Assembly (NCBI RefSeq): GCF_002288385.1
Contig: NZ_CP016783.1
Location: 248,001-312,000, forward strand
Direction of reading: 5' to 3'
Length of the DNA stretch: 64,000 bases
Source of the DNA: Candidatus Planktophila lacus
GTDB lineage: Bacteria; Actinomycetota; Actinomycetes; Nanopelagicales; Nanopelagicaceae
The notes under the pieces were generated by a model, which ran no database searches, was not told the DNA's origin, and worked only from the letters and a program-made list of their open reading frames with translations. Shown one piece after another: positions 30,128 through 39,937 of this stretch (positions within the stretch are counted from its first letter, which is position 1; each line of letters begins with the position of its first letter). The translations under genes were made by a program, and so were the position numbers.

Positions 30128-30974
30128 CGGCGCCTCCAATCATTTCTAGGTATATATCTTCAAGTGAAGCGCGCTTGACGGTGAGTTCAGGGATCTCATC
30201 TTTATAAGTCTCGGTGAGTTTACGAATGAGTGCGGTTGGATTATCGGTGCGCTCAGTTTGAATACCGTTGGCACCCTTCCAAGAAACTGTGGCAAGTGAT
30301 GTAGCACGGCCACCCAACAGAGCAGGGGTTGCAACTTCGATGATCTTGCCTTGATTAATCACGGCAACTCGATCAGCTAGCGCTTCAGCCTCATCTAGAT
30401 AATGGGTAGTAAGCAAGATTGTTGCGCCAGACTTTCGCAGATCTTGAATCAGCGCCCAGAATGCGCGACGCGCTTCAGGATCAAAGCCGGTTGTCGGTTC
30501 ATCTAGAAAGAGAAGTTCGGGGGATCCGATAAATCCGAGCGCTACATCAAGGCGGCGGCGTTGTCCGCCAGAGAGCGTTCTGATTAGCTCGCTAGATTTA
30601 TCAGTTAATCCAACTGCGTTGATTACCTCATCAACACCGCGTGGATTTGAGTAGTACTTTGCAAAGTGTGCGACAGTTTCATAAACAGATAGGTCACCAG
30701 CATCGTTAGTTGATTGCAGAACTATGCCGATGCGGTTACGCCATTTACGGGCCTGCTCGCCTTTAACTCCGGGATCGGTGCCGAGCACTGAAACTTCACC
30801 ACGGTCGCGATCGCGGAAGCCTTCTAGGATTTCCACGGTGGTCGTCTTACCTGCGCCATTTGGACCAAGAAGGGCAAATATCTCGCCGGGTTCGATAGTT
30901 AGATCGATACCGGCTACCGCCTTATTGGCGCCATAACTTTTTTCCAGGCCACGGACGGTAATCACGCTGCTCAT
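30114..30974 (-). CDS. ABC exporter ATP-binding protein (DrrA/CcmA type)
   Basis: This 286-residue ATPase starts at MSSVITV (30974). Walker A GPNGAGKT is at 37-44, followed by the signature LSGGQRRR and Walker B LLFLDEPTTGFD. The C-terminal DrrA-like extension includes the final SLEDIYLEMIGG. It forms an exporter with the downstream permease, and the secreted protein gene completes the three-gene unit. Confidence 0.93.
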   Translation of the reverse strand: MSSVITVRGLEKSYGANKAVAGIDLTIEPGEIFALLGPNGAGKTTTVEILEGFRDRDRGEVSVLGTDPGVKGEQARKWRNRIGIVLQSTNDAGDLSVYETVAHFAKYYSNPRGVDEVINAVGLTDKSSELIRTLSGGQRRRLDVALGFIGSPELLFLDEPTTGFDPEARRAFWALIQDLRKSGATILLTTHYLDEAEALADRVAVINQGKIIEVATPALLGGRATSLATVSWKGANGIQTERTDNPTALIRKLTETYKDEIPELTVKRASLEDIYLEMIGGADVSE

Positions 30975-31021
30975 ATGGCAACCATGCCACATTCAGGGCA
31001 AAAGTGCGAGAAAATGAATCC

Positions 31022-31333
31022 ATGAGCCCACGACGCAACTATCCAAAGGGGCGTCGCCCAAAGGATGAAGAGCGCGATATCGCGACCTCTAATCAAACTA
31101 TCGAAGAACATACAGATGGCGATTTTATTGTTCGAAAGATCACCGGATCCAGTTCAAATAAACCTTATCGCTGTCCTGGTTGTGATCAAGTAATTCCAAT
31201 GGCAACTCCGCACACTGTTGCATGGATGATCGGTGATGAAGATGGTCGTCGCCATTGGCACAATGCATGTTGGGCAAAGCGCAATAATCGCAAGCCAAAT
31301 ACAGAGCGCACACGTAATGCGCCGCGCTTCTAA
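31022..31333 (+). CDS. Actinobacterial zinc-finger-like protein
   Basis: This 103-residue protein starts at MSPRRNYPKG. It has a basic N-terminus, then CPGCDQVI and a HWHNACW segment that could bind one zinc ion through two Cys, His and Cys. A short basic tail ends it. Proteins of this architecture are widespread in Actinobacteria and often misnamed ATP/GTP-binding. It is divergent from the ABC ATPase. The likely role is nucleic acid or protein binding, not known. Confidence 0.75.
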   Translation: MSPRRNYPKGRRPKDEERDIATSNQTIEEHTDGDFIVRKITGSSSNKPYRCPGCDQVIPMATPHTVAWMIGDEDGRRHWHNACWAKRNNRKPNTERTRNAPRF

Positions 31334-31346
31334 TTGACTTTAGAAA

Positions 31347-32837
31347 TTAGCCCAAGCGGCCGTTAAGTAAGCGCGTCAAGGTAACAATCAACTTATCGTT
31401 TCCTTTAGTGCGTTTAAAGCTAGTGAATGCAATTGGTAATTGGAATCGCGCGCGAACAACGGTGCGCGGGTAGGTAAATTCAAGAATTCCTTCTGGGCCA
31501 TGGATACGTCCGTAACCACTATCTTTCACGCCACCAAATGGCACTGAAGCAATTGCTGCAAATGAAATAGTTGAGTTAATGGCAACCATTCCGCAATGCA
31601 ATTGGCGGGCAATCTTCTTGCCTTGACGTTTAGACCAGATAGATGAGCCAAGCCCGTATCTAGAGGCGTTAGATAACGCGATCGCTTCAGCCATTGATTT
31701 CACGCGATTGATCGCGATAGTTGGCCCAAAGGTTTCTTCCAACATCGCTGTGGAATTTTCAGGAACATCGAGCAAGATAACTGGTTCAACGAACGGCGCT
31801 TTAACTGAATCTGAGCCACCGAGTGCAACCTTGGCACCCTTAGCGATCGCATCATCGATATGTCCTTGAATAACGTTTATCTGCGAAGGCATTGTTGCAG
31901 GCCCGTAGTTGCCAACTCCGGGAGCGCCCGGGTGAATTGATTTAGCAACCTTGATCGCTTCTTCAATAAATTTATCGGCCACCTTTTCATGAACATATAC
32001 GCGCTCTGCACCGATACATGTTTGCCCAGCGTTAGACATGGAAGACCAGATAGTGGCATCAGCTGCGCGCTTGATATCGGCATCTTCAGCAACGATTACT
32101 GGATCTTTGCCACCACATTCGAGAACAACTGGTGTCATATTTGCAGCACATGCTGCAGCAACTAACTTGGCGGTGCGAGTAGAACCAGTGAACGCCAATT
32201 TATCGACGCCACTTTCGCATAAATCTTTTCCGGTAGCGCCAAGACCTGTAACGCAGGTGAAGATGTCGGCAAATGGTGCAACTTCTGCAAAAGTCTTAGC
32301 CAGTATCGCGCCAACACCTGGTGTGTATTCACTTGGCTTAAAGACAACGGTATTTCCAGCAGCGAGTGCGTAGGAAATAGATCCCATTGGCGTAAAGATT
32401 GGATAGTTCCAAGGGCCAATCACACCGACTACTCCAACTGGAGAACGTTCCACAGTTGCTGACATATTTGCCATAAGTGCGCCAGGAGAACGATGTGATG
32501 TGCGCATTGCATCTTCAGCATGACGCGCTGCCCAACCTAAGTGGCCAACTGCAAGGGATGCCTCAAGTTTGGCATCGCTAACTGGCTTTCCAGTCTCTCT
32601 CGATACAAGTTCGGCAATTTCATCAAGTTGTGAAATAAGTAAGTTGCTCCACTTAAGCAATACTTTACGGCGACCCTTGAATCCCAAATCCTGCCAAGCG
32701 CTCGATGCGCTGCGAGCTGCAGCAACCGCGCTAAAGACAGTCTCGCGATCTGCGATTGGATAATTGGCGATTACCTCACCAGTAACTGGATAGTGCGAGG
32801 CAAATGTATTGGCAGATGCGTTTGTAGAAGTGGACAT
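31347..32837 (-). CDS. Aldehyde dehydrogenase, succinate-semialdehyde type
   Basis: This NAD(P)-dependent enzyme of 496 residues oxidises an aldehyde to an acid. Active-site residues are N144, K167, E240 (LECGGKDP) and C274 (GQTCIGAERV), with the cofactor loop FTGSTRTAK at 216-224. Overall pattern matches actinobacterial succinic-semialdehyde or broad-range dehydrogenases (GabD2-like). The C-terminal FKRTKGNDKLIVTLTRLLNGRLG is a typical extension. It is divergent from the hydrolase gene with overlapping -10 boxes. Confidence 0.9.
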   Translation of the reverse strand: MSTSTNASANTFASHYPVTGEVIANYPIADRETVFSAVAAARSASSAWQDLGFKGRRKVLLKWSNLLISQLDEIAELVSRETGKPVSDAKLEASLAVGHLGWAARHAEDAMRTSHRSPGALMANMSATVERSPVGVVGVIGPWNYPIFTPMGSISYALAAGNTVVFKPSEYTPGVGAILAKTFAEVAPFADIFTCVTGLGATGKDLCESGVDKLAFTGSTRTAKLVAAACAANMTPVVLECGGKDPVIVAEDADIKRAADATIWSSMSNAGQTCIGAERVYVHEKVADKFIEEAIKVAKSIHPGAPGVGNYGPATMPSQINVIQGHIDDAIAKGAKVALGGSDSVKAPFVEPVILLDVPENSTAMLEETFGPTIAINRVKSMAEAIALSNASRYGLGSSIWSKRQGKKIARQLHCGMVAINSTISFAAIASVPFGGVKDSGYGRIHGPEGILEFTYPRTVVRARFQLPIAFTSFKRTKGNDKLIVTLTRLLNGRLG

Positions 32838-32843
32838 AGGGAA

Positions 32844-32853
32844 AGACTAGACT
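32844..32853. promoter_or_regulatory. Overlapping divergent -10 boxes (aldehyde dehydrogenase and hydrolase)
   Basis: AGACTAGACT holds TAGACT on the plus strand (32848-32853, 7 nt before ATG 32861) and TAGTCT on the minus strand (32844-32849, 6 nt before ATG 32837). Only 23 bp separate the two starts, so RNA polymerase can serve only one direction at a time. Confidence 0.6.
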
Positions 32854-32860
32854 CTCCTGC

Positions 32861-33571
32861 ATGTTGCAGCCAGTACGTCCAAGCACAGTTCTACCGGCGC
32901 TGCGCACTCCATTTATCGTTACAACAAGCGATGGCCAAACGCTGATTGGCGAAAGCGCGGCACCACTTGATGGATACACCGGCGCAATCCTTTGCTTACA
33001 TCCCTTGCCGACAGCAGGCGGCATGATGGACAGCCATGTTTATAAGAAGGCTGCTAATCGCTTGCCAGATATGGCTGGCATAGCAGTTGTTCGTTTCAAT
33101 ACTCGCGGAACAATAAGTGAAGCAGGTAGCAGCACCGGAACATTTGATAACGGTGGCTTAGAAAAATTCGATGTCGAAGCGATGATGACCTACTGCTTAG
33201 ATACTTTGAAGTTAGAGAATGTCTGGGTAGTCGGATGGTCGTTTGGAACTGATTTAGCGCTTCGACATGCAAAAGACCCACGAATCACGGGTTTAATTCT
33301 TTTATCACCGCCACTTCGCACATCTGAAGTTAGCGATCTTGAGTATTGGGCAAAAGATGGACGTCGCGTTATTGCACTGGTTCCCGAATTTGATGATTAC
33401 CTGCAACCACCAGAAGCGATTGAAAGATTCAAACCGTTGACTCAAATAGAAATAATTCCTGTTGCTGGTGCGAAACATCTCTGGGTAGGAGAGCCTGCTG
33501 TCCACACCGTTTTGAGTGAGATAACTAAAGTGATTGCGCCAGAGCGCTTGCCGCTGCCTACTGAGATTTAA
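32861..33571 (+). CDS. Alpha/beta hydrolase
   Basis: This 236-residue protein carries the nucleophile elbow GWSFG with S127, an oxyanion loop LHPLPTAGG, and a late His in AGAKHLW near residue 208. The early HPLP and VVRFNTRG motifs match the small dienelactone-hydrolase-like or esterase group found across Actinobacteria. The substrate is unknown. It probably has a leaderless transcript. Its end overlaps the AI-2E-type gene by 4 bp, convergent. Confidence 0.85.
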   Translation: MLQPVRPSTVLPALRTPFIVTTSDGQTLIGESAAPLDGYTGAILCLHPLPTAGGMMDSHVYKKAANRLPDMAGIAVVRFNTRGTISEAGSSTGTFDNGGLEKFDVEAMMTYCLDTLKLENVWVVGWSFGTDLALRHAKDPRITGLILLSPPLRTSEVSDLEYWAKDGRRVIALVPEFDDYLQPPEAIERFKPLTQIEIIPVAGAKHLWVGEPAVHTVLSEITKVIAPERLPLPTEI

Positions 33572-34683
33572 GAGTTATCTGCGCGCGGGAAGACGACTTC
33601 ATCAAGGATCAAGATCACTGATGCAGCAATTGGCACAGCAAGTAATCCGCCGATTAGGCCAAGAAGTGATGAACCAATTAGCGCGGAGATGATGGTTACT
33701 GCGCCAGGAAGAGCAAGAGTGCGCTTCATGATTCGTGGTGTCACTACGTAATTTTCAACTTGTACATAAACAACGTATGCCAGAAATGCTATTAAGCCAA
33801 TTGATACCGATTGGGTTAGGGCAATGATTGTCACGACGGAGCAACCTATGAAATGGCCAATGAGTGGAATCAAACCACAGACCAAAACAATCATCGCAAT
33901 TGCAATTGGTGATGGAAGTGCCAAAACAAGCGAAAGGGCAAAGACAAATGTTGCAGCCATAAATGCAATTGCAATTTGGCTTCCAACGAATGATCCCACT
34001 CTAGAAATAACTGCATTAACAAGAAGCGTTAATCGTTCTCTGCGGCTAGCAGGTGCGAAGCGCACTCCGAGTTCAACCATTTGTGGAAGGGAGGTAATGA
34101 AGTAGAGGGTCAGAATTAGAATTGTTAGAGCAGAGAAAGCACCTGAGAGGACAGACTTTCCAACACCAATCACGCCACCGAATGCAGAGATAATCAACGA
34201 TCCATCCGCGGTGACTTCTTTTAATTGAGCCTGCAAAGTATCAATAATTCCGAATTGGTCATTTAAGTCTGCGATCGTCGCATTGTTTTCTAGATCAGCC
34301 AGTAAGGTCGGCGCCGAATTAATTAAGTTTGTGCCTTGTGAAAGTACGGGCGGAACGACCACGGCGATAAAGAAACCCGTGAAAAGAATTACTGAAACGA
34401 AAATAATGGCTACAGAATTAGTTCTAGAAAGACCACGCCGTTGAATCGCTACAACTGCCGGATTTAACCCTGTTGCTAAAAAGAGGGCTACGACAATCAA
34501 GACAAATATCTGGCTGGTACTGGCAAGTGCGCGCATCAAGACGATTGCGACTAAGGCTCCGAGCGTTGCGACAAATCCAAAATAGAACGGATGTGATCTA
34601 TCTATCGGATTTCCTTGAGTACCAAAATCTGTTGGTGCAGTGTTTGCCTTAGGTTTACGTTTGATGCGATCTGCTATTGCCAT
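33568..34683 (-). CDS. AI-2E transporter family (PF01594) membrane protein
   Basis: This 371-residue protein has about eight helices, with a large extracytoplasmic segment around residues 120-180. The conserved C-terminal part includes GLIPLIGHFIGC and VENYVVTPRIMKRTL. Family members include AI-2 exporters, Na+(Li+)/H+ antiporters and peptidoglycan-linked permeases, so a substrate call is not possible. ATG 34683 was chosen over an open frame 60 codons longer that reads through the opposite gene. Confidence 0.9.
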   Translation of the reverse strand: MAIADRIKRKPKANTAPTDFGTQGNPIDRSHPFYFGFVATLGALVAIVLMRALASTSQIFVLIVVALFLATGLNPAVVAIQRRGLSRTNSVAIIFVSVILFTGFFIAVVVPPVLSQGTNLINSAPTLLADLENNATIADLNDQFGIIDTLQAQLKEVTADGSLIISAFGGVIGVGKSVLSGAFSALTILILTLYFITSLPQMVELGVRFAPASRRERLTLLVNAVISRVGSFVGSQIAIAFMAATFVFALSLVLALPSPIAIAMIVLVCGLIPLIGHFIGCSVVTIIALTQSVSIGLIAFLAYVVYVQVENYVVTPRIMKRTLALPGAVTIISALIGSSLLGLIGGLLAVPIAASVILILDEVVFPRADNS

Positions 34684-34690
34684 GTGACCT

Positions 34691-34696
34691 ATTCTA
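34691..34696 (-). promoter_or_regulatory. Putative -10 box for leaderless AI-2E family gene
   Basis: On the minus strand TAGAAT lies 7 nt before ATG 34683. It faces the TATCCT box of the divergent DUF4032 gene 6 bp away. Confidence 0.55.
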
Positions 34697-34702
34697 AAGC
34701 GA

Positions 34703-34708
34703 TATCCT
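34703..34708 (+). promoter_or_regulatory. Putative -10 box for leaderless DUF4032 gene
   Basis: TATCCT lies 6 nt before ATG 34715, in a 31-bp divergent gap. Confidence 0.5.
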
Positions 34709-34714
34709 TCATAC

Positions 34715-35947
34715 ATGGCGTTACGCATTACGGGATTAGGCGAAGAAATCGCCGCCGTTACTGGCTTGCCTTGGCATATTAATTTGGAGGAGTGGCCGGA
34801 AGATCCAGCGCTGACCGAAAAGCGCGGTATTTCCAGACATATCGTTCGCTTGGTTCGATCCACCGATGATCCGGATGCGGAAGTCTATGCAGTTAAAGAG
34901 ACGGTCTCTGAATTCGCAAACCGCGAATATAAAGCGCTGCGCGAACTGGCACACCTCGGAGCACCAAGCGTTCAGCCGATCGCTGTTATTGAAGGCCGTA
35001 CTGACGAAGCAAGCGAAGAACTTCCTTGTGCGCTGGTAACTCGCTTCTTGCCATACTCATTGCCATATCGCGTTCTGCTTAGCGGTAAAGATGTGACTGC
35101 AAATGACATCACGATGATGGCCAACGCTTTAGCTCTATTGCTGGTGCAGTTGCACTTACTTGGCTTCTGGTGGGGCGATTGCTCGCTTTCCAATACTTTA
35201 TTCCGCCGCGATGCGGAAGCCTTTGCCGCTTACTTAGTTGATGCTGAAACTGGCGAATTTCAAAAGACATTAAGCGATGGACAGCGCGAACATGATTTAG
35301 AGATCGCGCACTTTAACGTTGCCGCTGAACTTGAAGATTTAGCTCTCTCTGGCGTTCTATATCCTGGCATGGATCCGATCCGCGCTAGCGAGGCGGTAAT
35401 CAAGCGTTATCACCGAATCTGGAAAGCGCTTAAGGAGCGTCAGGTTCTAGATCCAAAAGATCGTCACGCCGTCGAACGCGCGATGCGTCAGCTACATGAT
35501 CTCGGGTTTGCGGTAGATGAAGTCTCGGTTTCTCTAGATGGTGAGTCACAAAAACTTTACTTCCAGCCAAAACTTGTGGCACCTGGATATCACCGCAATC
35601 GTTTGCGCGAGTTAACTGGACTCGAAACTGAAGCGCTGCAAGCAAAGCGCTTGTTGGCATCTCTTGATCGCTTCCGGGGCCGTGAAGAAAGTCCGAAACC
35701 ACCTATGCAAGATTCCGCACGTCGTTGGCTAAATGAAACTTATATGCCGATCGTTGTGATGATTCCTGATAATTTAAAGGGCCGAATCGAAGAAGCACAG
35801 TTCTTCCATGAAGTTTTAGAGCATCGCTGGTATTTAAGTGAGCGTGAAGGCCATGATGTTGGGCTAACCTTTGCAGCACAGTCATATATTGAAGATGTAC
35901 TGCCATTTCGTCGTGATTCTGGAGTAGAAGCGGAGGCGCAAGCATGA
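34715..35947 (+). CDS. DUF4032 protein with kinase-like fold
   Basis: This 410-residue protein has an N-terminal lipopolysaccharide-kinase-like module. It shows AVKET (Lys), a catalytic-loop-like GDCSLSNTLF (Asp and Asn), and LVDAETGEF in the DFG position. The DUF4032 domain follows, with a long helical C-terminal part. Known members are actinobacterial and uncharacterised; phosphotransfer is inference from these residues. The stop overlaps the start of the CnoX-like gene by 4 bp, so translation is coupled. Confidence 0.85.
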   Translation: MALRITGLGEEIAAVTGLPWHINLEEWPEDPALTEKRGISRHIVRLVRSTDDPDAEVYAVKETVSEFANREYKALRELAHLGAPSVQPIAVIEGRTDEASEELPCALVTRFLPYSLPYRVLLSGKDVTANDITMMANALALLLVQLHLLGFWWGDCSLSNTLFRRDAEAFAAYLVDAETGEFQKTLSDGQREHDLEIAHFNVAAELEDLALSGVLYPGMDPIRASEAVIKRYHRIWKALKERQVLDPKDRHAVERAMRQLHDLGFAVDEVSVSLDGESQKLYFQPKLVAPGYHRNRLRELTGLETEALQAKRLLASLDRFRGREESPKPPMQDSARRWLNETYMPIVVMIPDNLKGRIEEAQFFHEVLEHRWYLSEREGHDVGLTFAAQSYIEDVLPFRRDSGVEAEAQA

Positions 35948-36804
35948 CGCTTCCTCCTAACTTTGGACGCGCAGTTGATCTGAGTTCACTCGGAAAACCA
36001 AAGCCTGAGGCTGCAGGGCCTATGCCCGGCATTGAGATAACCCCTGAGAATTTAACTAATGAATTCCTCTCACTATCAAAAGCCAAACCCGTTGTACTAA
36101 TTTGTTGGTCACCTCGTTCACCTGAATCACAAGAGGTCGTAGCAATCCTTGGAAAGTTAGCGTTAGCAGATCAGGGCAGTTGGGTACTTGGTCGCGTTGA
36201 TGTCGATGCTCAACCACAAGTTGCACAAGCTTTGCAGACGCGTGCGGTGCCCTTTGCTGTTGCAATCATCAATGAGCAAATGGTTCCGCTCTTTGAGCAG
36301 CCTTATCCAGAAGAACAGATCCGGATGGTTATCGATAAAGTCTTGGCGTTAGCTACTGAGCAAGGCGTGGGTGGCGCACCTGCTGAAAAGATTGAACCCG
36401 AAGAGGAAGAAGCAATTGCTGCTCTAGATGCCGGTGATTACGCCAAGGCAGAAGCGGCATATAAGAAGTTATTAGCGCGCAAACCAAATGATAACTTTGC
36501 CATTCTGGGCCTTGCGCAGACGCAGTTGATGGCGCGTACTGATGGAATTGATGGCGCCAAAGTAATGAAGGATGCTTCGGCTCAGCCAGACGATATCGCC
36601 ATTCAATTGCAATGTGCCGATATTGAAATAGTTAGCGGATATCTGGAGCCAGCCTTTGCGCGGTTGCTACGTTTGATTCCACTCTTTGATGGCGCTGAGA
36701 AGAAGTTAGTTAAGGATCGCCTCATCGAGTTATTCGCTCTAGTAGATCCAGCTGATCCACGAGTCATCAAGGCGCGCGCTGCGTTAGCGAATGCGCTTTT
36801 CTGA
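35944..36804 (+). CDS. cnoX: CnoX/YbbN-like thioredoxin-fold and TPR protein
   Basis: This 286-residue protein has the same length and layout as E. coli CnoX (YbbN). A thioredoxin domain spans about residues 30-125, a linker follows, and a TPR region from about 155 includes GDYAKAEAAYKKLLARKPND. The active site, Cys-Gly-Pro-Cys in thioredoxin, is S59-P-E-S62 within WSPRSPES. E. coli CnoX has SxxC there, so neither redox Cys is present here. It likely acts as a holdase chaperone rather than a reductase. It sits between DUF4032 and an MFS gene, overlapping both. Confidence 0.88.
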   Translation: MTLPPNFGRAVDLSSLGKPKPEAAGPMPGIEITPENLTNEFLSLSKAKPVVLICWSPRSPESQEVVAILGKLALADQGSWVLGRVDVDAQPQVAQALQTRAVPFAVAIINEQMVPLFEQPYPEEQIRMVIDKVLALATEQGVGGAPAEKIEPEEEEAIAALDAGDYAKAEAAYKKLLARKPNDNFAILGLAQTQLMARTDGIDGAKVMKDASAQPDDIAIQLQCADIEIVSGYLEPAFARLLRLIPLFDGAEKKLVKDRLIELFALVDPADPRVIKARAALANALF

Positions 36805-37991
36805 TGCGCACTATTTCTCCTAAATCTGAAACTTTTCAACTTCAACTTCTCTTCTTCGTCTTTGCCATCTTCATCATGGCTTGGGTTCCTAGATTTCCTG
36901 AAGTTAAAGCCAATCTTGGGCTAAGTAATGGGCAATTCGGAACGCTGATTAGTACAGGCACTTTAGGCGCACTTGCCAGCCTTTTCTTAACCGGCCATAT
37001 CGTGCACAAGTTTGGTACCAAGATTGTGATTCTGGCCAACACTTTCTTGATGTCTGCGGCGCTAATTTCAATTGTGCAGACTAAATCTCCAACGCTATTT
37101 TTGATCTTTAATGTGATTTTAGGCTGGGGTATTTCGGGATATCACATCGCCGTAAATGCTCAAGCCTTCAATTCCATTGAGCGCGTTAAGGGACTCACGA
37201 TCGCTCGACTGCATGGCATGTGGGCCCTTGGAGCACTCACCACCGCTGTTCTATCTGGACTTATCGTTAGCTATGTTGGTTTAGCGCTTCATATTGGTGG
37301 AGTCGCTGTGATCATGGCGGTGTTGATTTTTATTTCGGTTAATAAGTTAAATCCCGTGTTAGTGAAACCAAATGAGGATAGTGAAGAACATTTACCTATT
37401 CGCACCTTGTTCACATCATTTAGAGTCGACTGGCTCGTTAGCGGTGGCCTGCTATGCGCAGTCTTCTTAGAGTTTGCCACTGGTGACTGGTCTGCAATTT
37501 TCACAAAAGAACGTATCGGCGTGAGCGCAGGGCTTGCAGCGCTGCCTTATATCTTCTTTATGATTGCGATGATCGCCGGACGACTCGGTGCAAATCGCCT
37601 AAGCCAGATATTTCATATCCATCACACCGTGAGATTTTTATCTTTCGCCGGTGGAACTGGTTTTATCGTCTTCTTAGCGCTTGCTGTAAATATTCCAAGT
37701 GAACATAAATACTGGGCGCTGCTGGCAACTTGTCTGGCTTTCACATTTGCTGGCGCCGGATCTTCGCTGCTTGCTCCAACTTTTTATACCGCTGGCAATC
37801 GACGCTCAGCGCTACCGAGCGCAGTAGTTGTTGGACAGATGGGCGTTGTAAACAATACGGCGGTTTTTATCCTCAAAGCCTGCGTGGCTTGGACAGCAGA
37901 GTTTTCAGGATCTCTGGCAATTGCTTTGGTAATCCCTGCGCTGATGTTGATTGCAACTGCCTTTTTCGCAAAAGTACTTAAAGTAGATTAA
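36804..37991 (+). CDS. MFS transporter, sugar-facilitator or FucP-like
   Basis: This 395-residue, 12-helix protein has the loop [10 protein letters not shown] after helix 2 and a helix 4-5 region [21 protein letters not shown]. It resembles YbjJ-like MFS proteins, a group that includes putative sugar and metabolite carriers. The ATG shares one base with the previous stop, so it is cotranscribed with DUF4032 and the CnoX-like gene. The substrate is unknown. Confidence 0.85.
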   Translation: MRTISPKSETFQLQLLFFVFAIFIMAWVPRFPEVKANLGLSNGQFGTLISTGTLGALASLFLTGHIVHKFGTKIVILANTFLMSAALISIVQTKSPTLFLIFNVILGWGISGYHIAVNAQAFNSIERVKGLTIARLHGMWALGALTTAVLSGLIVSYVGLALHIGGVAVIMAVLIFISVNKLNPVLVKPNEDSEEHLPIRTLFTSFRVDWLVSGGLLCAVFLEFATGDWSAIFTKERIGVSAGLAALPYIFFMIAMIAGRLGANRLSQIFHIHHTVRFLSFAGGTGFIVFLALAVNIPSEHKYWALLATCLAFTFAGAGSSLLAPTFYTAGNRRSALPSAVVVGQMGVVNNTAVFILKACVAWTAEFSGSLAIALVIPALMLIATAFFAKVLKVD

Positions 37992-39925
37992 ACGCGCTCG
38001 AGCCAGACTGTAGAAAGTGGCGGGACTCGGAAAGTCCGCTTTAAATCTGTATCTACATCAACGGCAAATGAGTCATTCGCGATTCCACTACCTCCAAAGG
38101 CAATGGCATCGGTATTTAGAATTTCACGCCACACACCGGCAGTTGGTAGCGGCAGTTGGTAGCTCTCATGCGGTACTGGTGAGAAGTTAGTTATACAAAC
38201 AAGTGGCTTTCCATCATCAGACCAGCGGGTAAAGGCCAAGACATTGCTTGCACCATCATCGCCAACCAGCCAGGAGAAACCTTCCGGGCTTGTATCTTTC
38301 TGCCAAAGCGCAGGTTGTGATTTATAGATGGCATTTAACTCGGCAACAACTTTCTGCACCCCGTTATGTTCGGCAAATTCAGTTAAATACCACTGCAGAC
38401 CAGCGCTCTCACTCCACTCGTCATTTTGTGCAAATTCAGATCCCATAAAGAGCAACTTCTTACCTGGGTGGGCCCACATAAATCCATAGAGAGCACGAAG
38501 CGTTGCTAGCTTCTGCCAGCGATCACCCGGAAACTTATTTACTAATTGGCCCTTACCGTGAACAACTTCATCGTGGGAAAGCGGAAGCATAAAGTTTTCA
38601 GACCACGCATAAAGAATTGAGAAAGTAATCTCGTTATGGTGATAGACGCGGTGAATTGGATCGTGCTGCAAATATTCCAAGGTGTCGTGCATCCAACCCA
38701 TATTCCATTTAAAACCAAAGCCCAGACCGTTTGAAGAAGTCTCCTTGGTGACACCCGGCCACGCCGTTGATTCTTCAGCGATCATCATGATGCCGGGATG
38801 AGTTTTATATGCAGTCGATGTTGCTTCCTGCAAAAGCTGAACTGCTTCGAGGTTTTCGCGACCCCCAAATTTATTCGGCAGCCATTCGCCCTCTTTACGC
38901 GAGTAATCAAGGTAGAGCATTGAAGCAACGGCATCCACACGAAGGCCATCGATGTGGAACTCGGTAAGCCAATAAAGAGCGCTAGCAACTAAGAAATTAC
39001 GCACTTCATTGCGACCGAAGTTGAAGATCAAGGTGCCCCAGTCAGGGTGTTCACCTAGACGCGGATCGGCATGCTCATAAAGTGCTGTGCCATCGAATTT
39101 CGCAAGCGCCCATTCATCTTTGGGGAAGTGCGCAGGAACCCAATCCAGGATTAGGCCAATACCCGCAGCATGAAGCGCATCTACTAAGAATTTAAATTCA
39201 TCAGGGGATCCAAAGCGCGAAGTCGGTGCAAAGAAGGAAGTTACTTGGTAACCCCAAGAAGGTCCATATGGATGCTCGGTAACTGGCAAGAATTCCACGT
39301 GGGTAAAGCCTTGTTCTGTTACATAGCTAACGAGTTCGGTCGCTAGTTCGCGATAGGAAAGCCCTAACTTCCAAGAGCCTAAGTGGACTTCGTAGACTGC
39401 TACTGGGCTGCGCCAAGGTTCAAATTTAGAACGCTCAGCAATCCATTTTGAATCTTGCCATTGATAATTTGATTCGTTAACAATCGATGCGGTGTGTGGG
39501 GGAGTCTCAGTTTGGCGGGCAAGTGGATCAGCATGATCTACCCAGCGACCGTCGATGCCGCAGATGGCAAACTTGTATTTAACTCCTGCACCGATATCTG
39601 CAATAAAGATCTCCCAGATACCAGATGAACCTAAGCGAATCATGGGATGGGTGTTCTTATCCCAGTAATTTAAATCGCTAATCAAACTAACTGCGTGGGC
39701 ATTTGGCGCCCAAACGGTAAAGGCGGTTCCAAGTAGTTCACCATTTTGATCGCGCCTTACATGCGCGCCAAGGACTTCCCATAACTTCTCATGGCGACCT
39801 TCTGCAAGTAGATGAAAATCTAGCTCGCCGAGTGTGGAGTTAGGATTTAAAAATGTGGCGGGCGCTATGTAGATCTCTTCCTTTGCGTCTTTACTCTTAC
39901 CGAAGAGCTTCTGGAAGAAAGACAT
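37988..39925 (-). CDS. glgB: 1,4-alpha-glucan branching enzyme
   Basis: This GH13 enzyme introduces alpha-1,6 branches. It has 645 residues: an N-terminal CBM48-type domain ([19 protein letters not shown]), the TIM barrel and a C-terminal beta domain. Catalytic motifs are [13 protein letters not shown] (nucleophile Asp), MMIAEES (acid Glu) and [11 protein letters not shown] (transition-state Asp). It is convergent with the MFS gene (4-bp overlap) and lies 9 bp downstream of glgE. A TAACCT box inside the glgE end could give it its own promoter. Confidence 0.97.
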   Translation of the reverse strand: MSFFQKLFGKSKDAKEEIYIAPATFLNPNSTLGELDFHLLAEGRHEKLWEVLGAHVRRDQNGELLGTAFTVWAPNAHAVSLISDLNYWDKNTHPMIRLGSSGIWEIFIADIGAGVKYKFAICGIDGRWVDHADPLARQTETPPHTASIVNESNYQWQDSKWIAERSKFEPWRSPVAVYEVHLGSWKLGLSYRELATELVSYVTEQGFTHVEFLPVTEHPYGPSWGYQVTSFFAPTSRFGSPDEFKFLVDALHAAGIGLILDWVPAHFPKDEWALAKFDGTALYEHADPRLGEHPDWGTLIFNFGRNEVRNFLVASALYWLTEFHIDGLRVDAVASMLYLDYSRKEGEWLPNKFGGRENLEAVQLLQEATSTAYKTHPGIMMIAEESTAWPGVTKETSSNGLGFGFKWNMGWMHDTLEYLQHDPIHRVYHHNEITFSILYAWSENFMLPLSHDEVVHGKGQLVNKFPGDRWQKLATLRALYGFMWAHPGKKLLFMGSEFAQNDEWSESAGLQWYLTEFAEHNGVQKVVAELNAIYKSQPALWQKDTSPEGFSWLVGDDGASNVLAFTRWSDDGKPLVCITNFSPVPHESYQLPLPTAGVWREILNTDAIAFGGSGIANDSFAVDVDTDLKRTFRVPPLSTVWLERV

Positions 39926-39931
39926 GATCTG

Positions 39932-39937
39932 AGGTTA
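39932..39937 (-). promoter_or_regulatory. Putative internal -10 box for leaderless glgB
   Basis: On the minus strand TAACCT lies 6 nt before ATG 39925, overlapping the last codons of glgE. Confidence 0.4.
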
